50,031 nucleotides of DNA from assembly GCA_021821365.1 (NCBI GenBank), contig JAKACN010000006.1:1-50031 (forward strand), in the 5' to 3' direction. Of this stretch, positions 24,798-33,588 are shown piece by piece; within the stretch, counting starts at the first letter, position 1, and each line of letters opens with the position of its first letter. Source of the DNA: Pseudomonadota bacterium. GTDB taxonomy: Bacteria; Pseudomonadota; Gammaproteobacteria; Burkholderiales; Burkholderiaceae_D. The notes beneath the pieces are model-generated. The model made no database searches, was not told the origin of the DNA, and saw only the letters and a program-made list of their open reading frames with translations. The position numbers and the translations under genes are program-made.

Positions 24798-25670
24798 ATG
24801 GATAACAAGCGACCCAGCATGACGGCCTATTTGGCTGCCGTCTGTCGGGCACAACACCAGCTCCTCGATCACCCGCCGATATTCGAAGACCCGTTGGCGC
24901 TGAAAATCCTGGGACAAGGGAATCCTGAAGCAATGCGTGCGAATGCGGAAAGATTGAATCCGAGACGCATGCGTGGCCCGCGCGCGGCGCTGGCTGTACG
25001 AAGCCGTATTGCCGAGGACCTGCTGCGCGAGGAGGTCGCGTGCGGCGTTCGCCAATATGTGATTCTCGGCGCTGGTCTGGATACTTTCGCGTACCGCAAT
25101 CCCTATACCGGGAATCGGTTGACGGTATATGAAGTCGACCATCCGGCGACCCAGTCCTGGAAGCGCATGTTGTTGGCCACTGCCGGCATCGCGTGTCCTG
25201 CTTCCATGAAGTTTGTTCCGGTCGATTTCGAGACCGAAAGGCTGGAAGAACAACTGAAGAATGCCGGCGTTGCTGACGCGCCGGCCGTTTTTTCCTGGCT
25301 CGGTGTGACAATGTACCTGCGGCCCGAGACGGTAATGAACACGCTTGCCGGTATCGCCAGCCGGCATGGCCCCGGCACGACGGTGGTGTTCGACTATATT
25401 CCGGACGACAGCGCACTCGGAATCGTGCAGCGGATGCTGCGCCGCATGCAGCAAGCGCGATTTCGCGCCATGGGCGAGCCCTGGGTTGGCTTCTTCAATC
25501 CGGAACAATTGTCCATGGAGCTGACGAAAGCGGGTTATTCCGACATACGCGACCTCGGTCCGGTCGAGATGGGCGATATGTACCTTTCCCAACGCGACGA
25601 CGGCCTTAAAGTCAGCAGGACCGGATTGAGGTTGCTCGGCCTTGGACGGGTGATGATTGCGAGGACATAG
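24798..25670 (+). CDS. SAM-dependent methyltransferase, LCMT/TIGR00027-like, 290 aa
   Basis: Class I methyltransferase of the leucine carboxyl methyltransferase-like family often found near secondary metabolite genes. The SAM motif ILGAGLDTFAYR is clear, followed by VYEVDHPATQSWKR, the FVPVDFETE strand, and FSWLGVTMYLRPETVMNTL. ATG at 24798 follows GAGG at normal spacing. It lies directly after the aminotransferase, so both may act on the same small molecule and share the hrp box at 23214. Substrate unknown. Confidence 0.87.
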   Translation: MDNKRPSMTAYLAAVCRAQHQLLDHPPIFEDPLALKILGQGNPEAMRANAERLNPRRMRGPRAALAVRSRIAEDLLREEVACGVRQYVILGAGLDTFAYRNPYTGNRLTVYEVDHPATQSWKRMLLATAGIACPASMKFVPVDFETERLEEQLKNAGVADAPAVFSWLGVTMYLRPETVMNTLAGIASRHGPGTTVVFDYIPDDSALGIVQRMLRRMQQARFRAMGEPWVGFFNPEQLSMELTKAGYSDIRDLGPVEMGDMYLSQRDDGLKVSRTGLRLLGLGRVMIART

Positions 25671-25727
25671 CATCCTGAGCGGTTGCTCGGTGAAATCGGC
25701 ATCGTGCCAGCACAAAGGGCACATCGA

Positions 25728-25763
25728 ACGATCCTGCACCGTTCGATCCCCCTGCAGGATCGT
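25728..25763. terminator. Bidirectional terminator-like hairpin
   Basis: ACGATCCTGCA and TGCAGGATCGT form an 11-bp perfect stem around a 14-base loop between the convergent methyltransferase and LysR genes. No long T-run follows, but the position fits a shared terminator. Confidence 0.6.
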
Positions 25764-25774
25764 ATGGTGATTGT

Positions 25775-26689
25775 TCAGGTACGCACGTGTGTGCCATCGG
25801 GCGCGGCGCTGGCTTTCACGGCAGAGATGAAATTCGCGAGTGTGGGCGATGGATTGTCCCGACGCCACACCAATTCAAGGTCGATCTTCAAATCGACGTC
25901 CGACAGGGTGAGCAAGGAAACCTGTTCCGGCTTCCAGTAGACGCCCGCAGAAGTTACGATGGCGCAGCCGACGCCGGCGGCCACCAGGCTCAGCCGCCCG
26001 CTTTCGGTGGTTGCGAACTGAGCAATGCGTGGAGAGAAACCCGCCTGATTGCACATCATCAGGCATCGGTCGTAATGCACAGGTGCGATCTCTCGGGGAA
26101 TCCACACAAAGGATTCATTCGCAAGTTCGCGCATGGTAATCGACCTGCGCTTGGCCAGCGGGGAGTTCGCCGGGATGGCAAGCAGGAAGCCGACCGACAG
26201 AACCGGCAAACCAGCAAGGTTCTTGTCGTCCCTGGGCCGATTAAACGCAAACCCGCAGTCGAGTTCGTTCGCGACGACCCTGTTCTGGATATCGGTCGAC
26301 GTCTCCCAGGTGGAAAGCTTCAGGGATACGCTCGGATGCTGTTCACGAAAGAGACGGATAGGATGCACGACTGACCGGTGCCAGGAAAAATACTCGATCA
26401 GTCCGATGTCCAGGTTGCCTACCTGTCCCTGGGCCGCCTGCAGTGCGCGGCTCTTTGCTTCTTCCATGTCCTCGAGAATTTTCGTCACGTCGCGCAGGAA
26501 TGATTTTCCCGCAGCCGTGAGCGAAACGCCGCGTGCCTGGCGACTGAAGAGAGGCGTTCCGACTTCTTCTTCGAGCTCGCTGATCTGGCGTGATAACGCC
26601 GGTTGGGCGACGAAGAGTTTTTCAGCAGCCTTGCTGAGGCTGCCTTCGGTGGCAATCGTGCAGAAGTAGCGCAGCTTTCGAAAATTCAT
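25775..26689 (-). CDS. LysR-family transcription regulator, 304 aa
   Basis: Typical LysR layout: an N-terminal winged helix-turn-helix (MNFRKLRYFCTIATEGSLSKAAEKLFVAQPALSRQISELE...), a linker helix, then a periplasmic-binding-protein-like effector domain (from about residue 90). It diverges from the binding-protein gene at 26820, and a dyad fitting a LysR operator lies between them, so it probably controls the uptake locus to its right and its own gene. The ligand is unknown; an amino acid or amide would fit the neighbours. Confidence 0.93.
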   Translation of the reverse strand: MNFRKLRYFCTIATEGSLSKAAEKLFVAQPALSRQISELEEEVGTPLFSRQARGVSLTAAGKSFLRDVTKILEDMEEAKSRALQAAQGQVGNLDIGLIEYFSWHRSVVHPIRLFREQHPSVSLKLSTWETSTDIQNRVVANELDCGFAFNRPRDDKNLAGLPVLSVGFLLAIPANSPLAKRRSITMRELANESFVWIPREIAPVHYDRCLMMCNQAGFSPRIAQFATTESGRLSLVAAGVGCAIVTSAGVYWKPEQVSLLTLSDVDLKIDLELVWRRDNPSPTLANFISAVKASAAPDGTHVRT

Positions 26690-26765
26690 TGTCGCCCCCG
26701 CGAACCCATATCAAAAACCGCATGGATGACATCCGCAAATGCTATTTGTAATTATGGCTCGTCAA

Positions 26766-26786
26766 TTCTAACCTTGCATCATAGAA
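26766..26786. promoter_or_regulatory. Probable LysR operator
   Basis: TTCTA, 11 bases, TAGAA is a perfect dyad of the T-N11-A type used by LysR regulators. It sits in the AT-rich 130-base gap between the divergent LysR and binding-protein genes. Confidence 0.6.
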
Positions 26787-26819
26787 ATTCAAAGTCATAC
26801 TTCCATAAGCCTCCGTGCC

Positions 26820-27956
26820 ATGTCCAGACTCTTCGTCCTGCTGTTAACGGTCTTTGCGCCGCTCTGCTATGCAGGCGAAAAACCGGATATCCTGCTCGGG
26901 CAGGTGGTGTCGGTCAGCAGTCCGCTGGTCGGCGATATCAGCAATGAACTGAAGTCGGGATACGAAGCGTACTTTGCGCAAGTCAATGAGCAGGGGGGCA
27001 TCCACGGTCGCAAGATACGTCTGCTCCAGAAAGACGATGGTTACGTCGCGAACAAGACGTTAGCGCTTACTCGTGAGCTTATCGAGGTAGACAATGTCGT
27101 CGCATTGGTCGGATACCTTGGCACGCCTGGGCCGTCGCTGATAGTGAAGGATAACCTGCTGGCGAGGAGCGATATCGCTTTGATTGGTCCGTCTACCGGC
27201 GTTTCAAGCCTTCTTGCAGAAAAGAATGTCTTTCCGGTGCGCGCTTCGTATGAAGCTGAGCTGGCGGAGATCGTCGCACATTCGAAGGCAATGCAGCGCA
27301 AGCGCGTCGCACTGGTTGCGTGGAGCGCGGGTGCCGGACCGCTGCTTGCAGATGCTTTTCCGCAGATTGTCAGAGATGGAGGTCTGGAACTGGTCTACCG
27401 CAAGCTGTTCGAGACCGCACCCCGGGTCGAGGGCATGACAAAGGCACTGGAGGAGGCAATCGCCCCGTTGCGCGAGATACGGCCGGACGCCATTGTGCTG
27501 ATCGCCGGAGGCACCGCTCTCTACGAGGCCATTCGCCAGCTGCGTGCATATCTGCCAGCCACCGTCCCCGTGTACACCATAAGCTCGGTCAATTGGCAGG
27601 ACCTGATCAAGAATCTCGGCGTCCGGCAGGCCCAGGGGATCGTGATCTCACAGGCCGTGCCCTATCCGTATTCGCCGCGGCTGCCCATCGTGAAGAGCTA
27701 CCTCGAACAAATGCGTCGCATGGGACGATCGGCGAACTATTACAGCCTCGAAGGGTACCTGGGCGGCGCGGTGACGGCGGAGGCACTGCGTCGGGCCGGT
27801 CCCGAACCCACACGCCGCGGTGTCGTCGCTGCGCTCTATCGCATGGGGCGCCAGGAGTTTGGCGGCTTCGAGGTCAATTATTCTGCAACACGCAGGCAAG
27901 GATTCGGAAAACCAGAGACCACTCTGATTACCAGCCAAGGCACTTTGCTGCGATGA
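26820..27956 (+). CDS. Periplasmic type 1 substrate-binding protein (Leu/Ile/Val-family), 378 aa
   Basis: Exported binding protein of the branched-chain amino acid/amide ABC family. A signal peptide (MSRLFVLLLTVFAPLCYAG) precedes the core; family blocks include ILLGQVVSVSSPLVGDISNELKSGYEAYFAQVNEQGGIHGRKI, then ALVGYLGTPGP and PVRASYEAELAEIVAH. No matching permease or ATPase genes are present, so it may act as an orphan sensor or share a transporter. It is first in the locus after the LysR-controlled region, 46 bases before the dipeptide-type binding protein. No strong ribosome site is seen. Confidence 0.88.
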   Translation: MSRLFVLLLTVFAPLCYAGEKPDILLGQVVSVSSPLVGDISNELKSGYEAYFAQVNEQGGIHGRKIRLLQKDDGYVANKTLALTRELIEVDNVVALVGYLGTPGPSLIVKDNLLARSDIALIGPSTGVSSLLAEKNVFPVRASYEAELAEIVAHSKAMQRKRVALVAWSAGAGPLLADAFPQIVRDGGLELVYRKLFETAPRVEGMTKALEEAIAPLREIRPDAIVLIAGGTALYEAIRQLRAYLPATVPVYTISSVNWQDLIKNLGVRQAQGIVISQAVPYPYSPRLPIVKSYLEQMRRMGRSANYYSLEGYLGGAVTAEALRRAGPEPTRRGVVAALYRMGRQEFGGFEVNYSATRRQGFGKPETTLITSQGTLLR

Positions 27957-28002
27957 GGAACGCAGCGTTTGCACTCTCAACAAATATTAACTAGGAGGAG
28001 TC

Positions 28003-29595
28003 ATGAGCAACAAAACCTTATCTTCATCGCGTGTGGGCAAGCGTCTGCTTGCGGGCCTGCTCAGCTGTGTACTTGCTGGTCCTGTGCTGGCCCAGCAATT
28101 CTCGCTGGCCCTGAGCTCGCCGCCGACGAGCATGGATCCGCAGTTCTACAATCTCATTCCCAACCTGAACGTTTCGGACCACATGTTCGAAGCCTTGGTG
28201 ACCATGAGTCCCGACATGAAGGTTGTCCCGGCACTGGCAGAGTCCTGGAAGATGGTTGACAGCCTTACCTGGGAATTCAAGCTGCGCAAGGGCGTCAAGT
28301 TCCACGACGGCAGCGAATTGACCGCTGACGATGTGGTATGGTCACTGGACCGTCCCGCAACGATCGTCGGCAGCCCGGCCAACTTCAGTACCTATACCAA
28401 GGCGATCGTCAAGAAGACTGCCGTCGATCCGCATACGGTTCGCATCACCACTGCCGAACCCTATCCGCTGCTGCTGCCCGACCTGTCAATGGTCTACATC
28501 GTGTCCAAGAAGGCCACGCAGAAGGTATCGAGCGACGAGTTCGCAACCGGCAAGGGCATGGTTGGAACCGGTCCGTACAAGTTCGTCAAATTCCAGCGCG
28601 ACGACCGCGTGGAACTGGCGCGCAACGATGCCTACTGGGGCAAAAAGCCGGCATGGAGCAAAGTCACCCTCCGCTTCATCCCCAATGACGCAACACGTAT
28701 CGCATCGCTGCTGGCCGGCGACGTGCAGGCCATCGAAAACGTACCGACTCCGGACCTGAAGCGGGTCCGTGGCGACGCGAACCTGTCCCTGTTCGCCAAG
28801 GTATCGAACCGCCTGATTTACCTCTATCCGGACGCGGTGCGTGAGAAATCTCCCTTCGTGACCGACAAGGAAGGCAAGCCGCTCGAAAAGAATCCGCTGC
28901 GTGATGTCAAGGTGCGTACCGCAATCTCCATGGCGATTAACCGCGAAGCGATCAAGGAGCGCGTCATGGACGGGTTGGCTGGGCCGACCAACAACCTGGT
29001 GCCGATCAACCTGTTCGGCTACAACCCTCAATTGAAGGACGTGAAGTTCGATCCCGAAGGCGCCAAGAAGCTGCTTGCCGAGGCAGGCTACCCGAATGGA
29101 TTCGGACTGACGCTGCATACGCCAAACAACCGCTACGTCAATGATGAGCGAATCGCGCAGACCGTTGCGCAGATGCTCAGCCGTATCGGCATCGACACGA
29201 AGGTCGAGGGCATGCCGATGGCCGTATACGCTTCGCGCGGCTCCAAGGGCGAGTACTCTTTCGGCTTGCTGGGCTGGGCAGCCCAGACAGGTGAGGCATC
29301 GTCGCCACTGCGGGCCATCGCTGCCTGTCCGGATCCTGCCAAGGGATTCGGTGCTGCCAACTGGCTCAAGTACTGCAACCCGAAAGCGGACCAACTCCTG
29401 GTGAAGGCACTCAGCACCGTCAACGACGTCGAGCGTCTGAAGCTGCTGCAGGAGTCTGCCGCACAGGTCGTGAGCGACGGTGGCGTGATCCCGCTGCATC
29501 ACCAGGTGACAACCTGGGCCGCAAAGAAGGGATTCGGCCTCACACCGCGGACCGACGAACGTAGTCACGCATACGACTTCGTCCCGCAGCAATAA
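28003..29595 (+). CDS. Family 5 (dipeptide/oligopeptide) ABC substrate-binding protein, 530 aa
   Basis: Periplasmic receptor that captures a peptide-like solute for the importer encoded next. AGGAGG precedes the ATG. Signal peptide MSNKTLSSSRVGKRLLAGLLSCVLAGPVLAQ; family blocks SPPTSMDPQFYN, LAESWKMVDSLTWEFKLRKGVKFHDGSELTADDVVWS, and YPNGFGLTLHTPNNRY. A strong hairpin in the gap before the permease gene may raise its amount over the membrane subunits. The ligand is not clear; the adjacent deacylase and glutaminase suggest an amide or N-acyl amino acid. Confidence 0.95.
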   Translation: MSNKTLSSSRVGKRLLAGLLSCVLAGPVLAQQFSLALSSPPTSMDPQFYNLIPNLNVSDHMFEALVTMSPDMKVVPALAESWKMVDSLTWEFKLRKGVKFHDGSELTADDVVWSLDRPATIVGSPANFSTYTKAIVKKTAVDPHTVRITTAEPYPLLLPDLSMVYIVSKKATQKVSSDEFATGKGMVGTGPYKFVKFQRDDRVELARNDAYWGKKPAWSKVTLRFIPNDATRIASLLAGDVQAIENVPTPDLKRVRGDANLSLFAKVSNRLIYLYPDAVREKSPFVTDKEGKPLEKNPLRDVKVRTAISMAINREAIKERVMDGLAGPTNNLVPINLFGYNPQLKDVKFDPEGAKKLLAEAGYPNGFGLTLHTPNNRYVNDERIAQTVAQMLSRIGIDTKVEGMPMAVYASRGSKGEYSFGLLGWAAQTGEASSPLRAIAACPDPAKGFGAANWLKYCNPKADQLLVKALSTVNDVERLKLLQESAAQVVSDGGVIPLHHQVTTWAAKKGFGLTPRTDERSHAYDFVPQQ

Positions 29596-29622
29596 TACGG
29601 TCCTGTCAAAAGTACTAAAATC

Positions 29623-29648
29623 TTCCGCCCGTGACAGCACGGGCGGAA
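29623..29648 (+). repeat. Intercistronic hairpin between binding-protein and permease genes
   Basis: TTCCGCCCGT and ACGGGCGGAA form a perfect 10-bp stem with a 6-base loop, 28 bases after the binding-protein stop. The following bases are not T-rich, so it is more likely an mRNA stabiliser or attenuator than a full terminator. Confidence 0.65.
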
Positions 29649-29667
29649 CCGTCTCTTGGGTTTCATC

Positions 29668-30645
29668 ATGATTGTTTTTATAGTACGACGCCTGCTGCAA
29701 AGCCTGCTGGTATTGCTCATCGTGTCGCTTCTTGTCTTTGCGGGGGTATACGCCATCGGCAATCCGGTCGATGTGCTGATCAGCCCCGAAGCCACCCAGG
29801 CAGACCGCGCTGCACTGATCGTCAGCCTCGGCCTGGACCAGCCGCTATGGACGCAGTACCTTCTTTTCCTGAAGAATGCGTTGCATGGAAATCTCGGCGT
29901 GTCCTTTGCTTACTCGGTTCCTGCTCTCGGCCTGATCGTCGAGCGCATGCCGGCTACCCTTGAGCTCGCGGTGGTAGCCATCCTGATCGCCATCCTGACC
30001 GGTATTCCGCTTGGCCTTTGGGCAGGCATGAAACCGAAGACAGCAGCCGGCAAGACGATCATGGGCCTGTCGATTCTCGGATTTTCCCTGCCAACGTTCT
30101 GGGTCGGCCTGATGCTGATCATGGTGTTTGCGGTATCGCTGGGTTGGCTGCCTTCGAGCGGCAGAGGTCCGACAACCGCTCTGTTCGGCGTACAGGTGAG
30201 CTTCCTGACCTGGGAGGGCCTGAAGCATCTTCTGCTGCCAGCGCTTAACCTGTCGCTGTTCAACATCGCGCTTGTCATCCGGCTGACGCGTGCAGGGGCG
30301 CAAGAGGCGCTGATGCAGGACTATGTCAAGTTTGCGCGCGCCAAAGGATTGAGCGGTCCGCGTATTATCGGCGTGCACGTCCTCAAGAACATCCTCATTC
30401 CGATCATCACCGTCATCGCATTGCAATTCGGCTCCATCATTGCGTTTGCAATCGTGACGGAATCGATTTTTGCATGGCCCGGCATGGGCAAACTGATCAT
30501 CGATTCGATCCGCATCCTGGACCGACCCGTCATCGTTGCCTATCTGATGCTGATCGTGACCTTGTTCATTTTCATCAATCTCGCGGTTGACATCATCTAC
30601 TCGCTGCTTGATCCCCGCGTCCGTCTTTCTGAAGTAAAGGGTTAG
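29668..30645 (+). CDS. Dipeptide-type ABC transporter permease (DppB-like), 325 aa
   Basis: Inner-membrane subunit with six predicted spans; starts MIVFIVRRLLQSLLVLLIVSLLVF, the usual DppB/OppB opening. The EAA loop is visible as YVKFARAKGLSGPRIIGVHVLKN. A TTG at 29656 would add four residues, but the ATG at 29668 matches the family start. It pairs with the second permease that follows after two bases. Confidence 0.95.
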   Translation: MIVFIVRRLLQSLLVLLIVSLLVFAGVYAIGNPVDVLISPEATQADRAALIVSLGLDQPLWTQYLLFLKNALHGNLGVSFAYSVPALGLIVERMPATLELAVVAILIAILTGIPLGLWAGMKPKTAAGKTIMGLSILGFSLPTFWVGLMLIMVFAVSLGWLPSSGRGPTTALFGVQVSFLTWEGLKHLLLPALNLSLFNIALVIRLTRAGAQEALMQDYVKFARAKGLSGPRIIGVHVLKNILIPIITVIALQFGSIIAFAIVTESIFAWPGMGKLIIDSIRILDRPVIVAYLMLIVTLFIFINLAVDIIYSLLDPRVRLSEVKG

Positions 30646-30647
30646 CC

Positions 30648-31553
30648 ATGAGTGCAGTTGTTACCGTTCGGGCTGTAGAATCGCCGCTACGACGGTTTGT
30701 CACCGATTTTTTCTCCAGCAGGATCGCTACTGCCGCATTCGTGATCCTGGTGTTGCTCTGCCTCGTTGCGTTGTTCGGTCCCTGGATCGCGCCACAGAAT
30801 CCGTTTGACCTGGGCCGCCTCGACGTGCTCGATTCCCGGCTTCCGCCCGGCGCGACATCGGCGGATGGCGCCCTGACCTTTGTTCTTGGATCGGATGCGC
30901 AGGGACGGGACATGCTGTCGGCGATCCTGTACGGGATCCGGATTTCGGTCGCAGTCGGAGCCGCCAGTACCGTGATCGCGCTGGCCATCGGTCTTTGCCT
31001 CGGTCTTGTCGCGGGCTTTTGTGGAGGGCGCGTCGAATCCCTCATCATGCGTGTGGCGGACATCCAGCTGTCGTTCCCGCCAATCCTGATTGCGCTGATT
31101 CTGCTAGCCGTTACCGGTCAGGGCGTCGGCAAAATCATCATCGCACTGGTCGCCGTGCAGTGGGCCTACTACGCGCGCACCGCACGCAGTGCGGCACTCG
31201 TCGAGCGTCGGCGGGAATATATTGAAGCGGCAGTTGCGCTGGGGCTTTCTCCCGCACGTGTTGTCTTCCGTCACCTTCTTCCCAACTGTCTGCCGCCGTT
31301 GATCGTGATTGCGGCATTGCAGGTTGCATCGGCCATTTCCCTGGAAGCCACGCTGTCCTTCCTCGGGCTGGGATTACCGGTGACCGAGCCTTCGCTCGGC
31401 CTGCTGATTTCGAACGGCTTCCAGTACCTGCTCTCCGGCGATTATTGGATCAGCTTCTTCCCGGGGCTCGCCCTGTTGATCACGATCGTCGTGATCAACC
31501 TGACGGCCGACCAGTTACGTGACGTACTCAACCCACGTCTGCAAGTGCAGTGA
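30648..31553 (+). CDS. Dipeptide-type ABC transporter permease (DppC-like), 301 aa
   Basis: Second inner-membrane subunit. Opens with a cytosolic segment, then a span (AAFVILVLLCLVALFGPWIAP), the periplasmic segment with VLGSDAQGRDMLSAILYGIRISV typical of DppC, and an EAA loop YIEAAVALGLSPARVVFRHLLPN. It starts two bases after the dppB-like stop and is followed closely by the ATPase gene. Confidence 0.95.
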   Translation: MSAVVTVRAVESPLRRFVTDFFSSRIATAAFVILVLLCLVALFGPWIAPQNPFDLGRLDVLDSRLPPGATSADGALTFVLGSDAQGRDMLSAILYGIRISVAVGAASTVIALAIGLCLGLVAGFCGGRVESLIMRVADIQLSFPPILIALILLAVTGQGVGKIIIALVAVQWAYYARTARSAALVERRREYIEAAVALGLSPARVVFRHLLPNCLPPLIVIAALQVASAISLEATLSFLGLGLPVTEPSLGLLISNGFQYLLSGDYWISFFPGLALLITIVVINLTADQLRDVLNPRLQVQ

Positions 31554-31561
31554 CAAGAGAC

Positions 31562-32557
31562 ATGAACCAGCCTACGCTAATTGTCGATAACCTCAAAACT
31601 CACTTCTTCGGGCGCAGCGGCGTGGCGAAGGCGGTGGACGGGGTATCGTTTTCCATCCAGCCCGGAGAGATTCTCGGGCTCGTGGGTGAGTCCGGATCCG
31701 GCAAGTCCATGACCGGATATTCCATCATGGGCCTGATCGACCCCCCTGGGCGGGTCGTGGACGGCAGTATCAAACTTAAGGGCAAGGAGTTGCGCGGACT
31801 CTCCGAACGGGAGATGCGAGCCATCCGTGGCGACCGGATTGCCATGATCTTTCAGGATCCGATGATGACCCTGAATCCGGTCTTGCGCATCGACACGCAA
31901 ATGATCGAAGCGGTCGCTGCCCATCGGCAAGTCTCTGCGCGCCGGGCGCGTGAGATGGCGCGCGATGCTCTTGCGCGGGTCGGTATTCCGTCGCCGGACG
32001 AGCGCCTGCTCGCCTACCCCCACCAATTCTCTGGCGGGATGCGGCAACGGGTAGCGATCGCCATCGCGCTCCTGAACGCACCCGACCTCATCATCTGCGA
32101 CGAGCCGACAACCGCGCTGGACGTCACTATCCAGGCCCAGATCCTCTATGAAATGCAGAAGCTGTGCCGGGAGTCCGGAACGGCGCTCATCTGGATCACG
32201 CACGATCTCTCGGTAGTCGCCGGTCTTGCCGACACCGTGAGCGTCATGTATGCCGGCAAGGTGATCGAAAGCGGCAGCGTGAAGGACGTATTGGAAAGGC
32301 CGTTGCATCCCTATACGCAGGGCCTGATTGCGTCCGCGCCATCGCGCAATCCCCGTGGACGGCCGCTGAAGCAGATTCCGGGGTCGACGCCGTCGCTTCT
32401 GAATCTTCCGTCCGGGTGTGCTTTCCGAGAGCGGTGTGCGTATGCCAATGCCGATTGCATCAACGATCCGGTGCAGACGGTGACCGACGGTCGCACTTTC
32501 CGCTGTTACCACCCCATCGAATTTGGTGGGATTGAAGTTGTTGGAGCAAAGCGATGA
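31562..32557 (+). CDS. Dipeptide-type ABC ATPase (DppD-like), 331 aa
   Basis: Cytosolic ATPase of the importer. Walker A GESGSGKS, signature [15 protein letters not shown], Walker [13 protein letters not shown], switch HD in ITHDLS, and the C-terminal peptide-ABC extension with a Cys cluster ([14 protein letters not shown]) that binds an Fe-S or metal site in this subfamily. A GTG at 31550 overlapping the previous stop is an alternative start; the ATG at 31562 is preferred. Its stop overlaps the next ATG. Confidence 0.95.
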   Translation: MNQPTLIVDNLKTHFFGRSGVAKAVDGVSFSIQPGEILGLVGESGSGKSMTGYSIMGLIDPPGRVVDGSIKLKGKELRGLSEREMRAIRGDRIAMIFQDPMMTLNPVLRIDTQMIEAVAAHRQVSARRAREMARDALARVGIPSPDERLLAYPHQFSGGMRQRVAIAIALLNAPDLIICDEPTTALDVTIQAQILYEMQKLCRESGTALIWITHDLSVVAGLADTVSVMYAGKVIESGSVKDVLERPLHPYTQGLIASAPSRNPRGRPLKQIPGSTPSLLNLPSGCAFRERCAYANADCINDPVQTVTDGRTFRCYHPIEFGGIEVVGAKR

Positions 32558-33573
32558 AGCTGGTAGAAAAGAATGATTCGGACAACGGTCCGTTGCTGGA
32601 GCTTCGTGCCGCGACCAAGCGGTTTGAAAAGCCGCTGGACGCCGCTGCGAAGATCGCACGATTCCTGGGCGCCAACGTACATGAGGAAGTGGTGCACGCG
32701 GTCGATTGCGTGGACCTGTCGATCAACCGGGGCGAGGTGGTTGGCCTGGTCGGCGAATCGGGGTGCGGCAAGTCAACGGTGGGGCGCCTTGTCGTCGGCC
32801 TGCACGGCCTCACTTCGGGGGCGAGGTTGTGGAAAGGCGGCGAGATTGACCGTTTGCCACTGAAAGACAAGCGGCGCGAGCAACTGGGCATACAGATGGT
32901 TTTCCAGGATCCGTATGCCTCGCTCAATCCGCGATTGCGGGTGCAGGATATTGTCGGCGAGGCACCGGTCGTTCACGGTATCGTCGACAAGCAGGGGCAG
33001 AAAGAATATGTCGCTGAGTTACTGCGCAAGGTTGGCCTCGATCCGCAAGTTTCGCAGCGCTTTCCGCATCAGTTTTCGGGTGGCCAGCGCGCACGCGTCG
33101 GCATTGCGCGGGCATTAGCCGTCAACCCGGAACTGATCGTATGCGACGAGGCGGTCGCCGCGCTCGACGTCTCTGTCCAGGCGCAGGTTCTGAATCTCTT
33201 CATGGCGCTCCGTGAACAGATGCAGCTGACCTATCTGTTCATCAGCCACGACCTGAGTGTGGTCAAGCATTTGTCGGACCGTGTGGTCATCATGTATCTC
33301 GGCCGAGTCGTGGAGACCGGCCCGGCTGAAGAGCTATTTGCCAAACCTAACCATCCTTACACGCGGGCGTTGCTGTCGGAGGTGACGACCCTCGACGTCA
33401 AGAAGAAGGACTTCATTGCCATAAAGGGGGAGATCCCGTCACCGCTGAATCCACCGTCCGGCTGCCACTTCCACCCGCGATGTCCGTACGCCGGCGAACG
33501 ATGCAAGACCGAGAGACCCGAACTGCGTGAAATTGCACCGATGCGCTTCGCGGCCTGCCATCTGAACGATTAG
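32554..33573 (+). CDS. Dipeptide-type ABC ATPase (DppF-like), 339 aa
   Basis: Second ATPase of the importer. Walker A GESGCGKST, signature FSGGQRARVGIARAL and Walker B LIVCDEAVAALD (the usual DEPVSALD has Ala in place of Pro and Ser). The oligopeptide extension with CHFHPRCPYAGERC is present at the end. An N-terminal insertion of about 25 residues (LDAAAKIARFLGANVHEEVVHA) matches the DppF type. ATGA overlap with the previous gene. Confidence 0.95.
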   Translation: MKLVEKNDSDNGPLLELRAATKRFEKPLDAAAKIARFLGANVHEEVVHAVDCVDLSINRGEVVGLVGESGCGKSTVGRLVVGLHGLTSGARLWKGGEIDRLPLKDKRREQLGIQMVFQDPYASLNPRLRVQDIVGEAPVVHGIVDKQGQKEYVAELLRKVGLDPQVSQRFPHQFSGGQRARVGIARALAVNPELIVCDEAVAALDVSVQAQVLNLFMALREQMQLTYLFISHDLSVVKHLSDRVVIMYLGRVVETGPAEELFAKPNHPYTRALLSEVTTLDVKKKDFIAIKGEIPSPLNPPSGCHFHPRCPYAGERCKTERPELREIAPMRFAACHLND

Positions 33574-33588
33574 AAACTGAAGATATCC

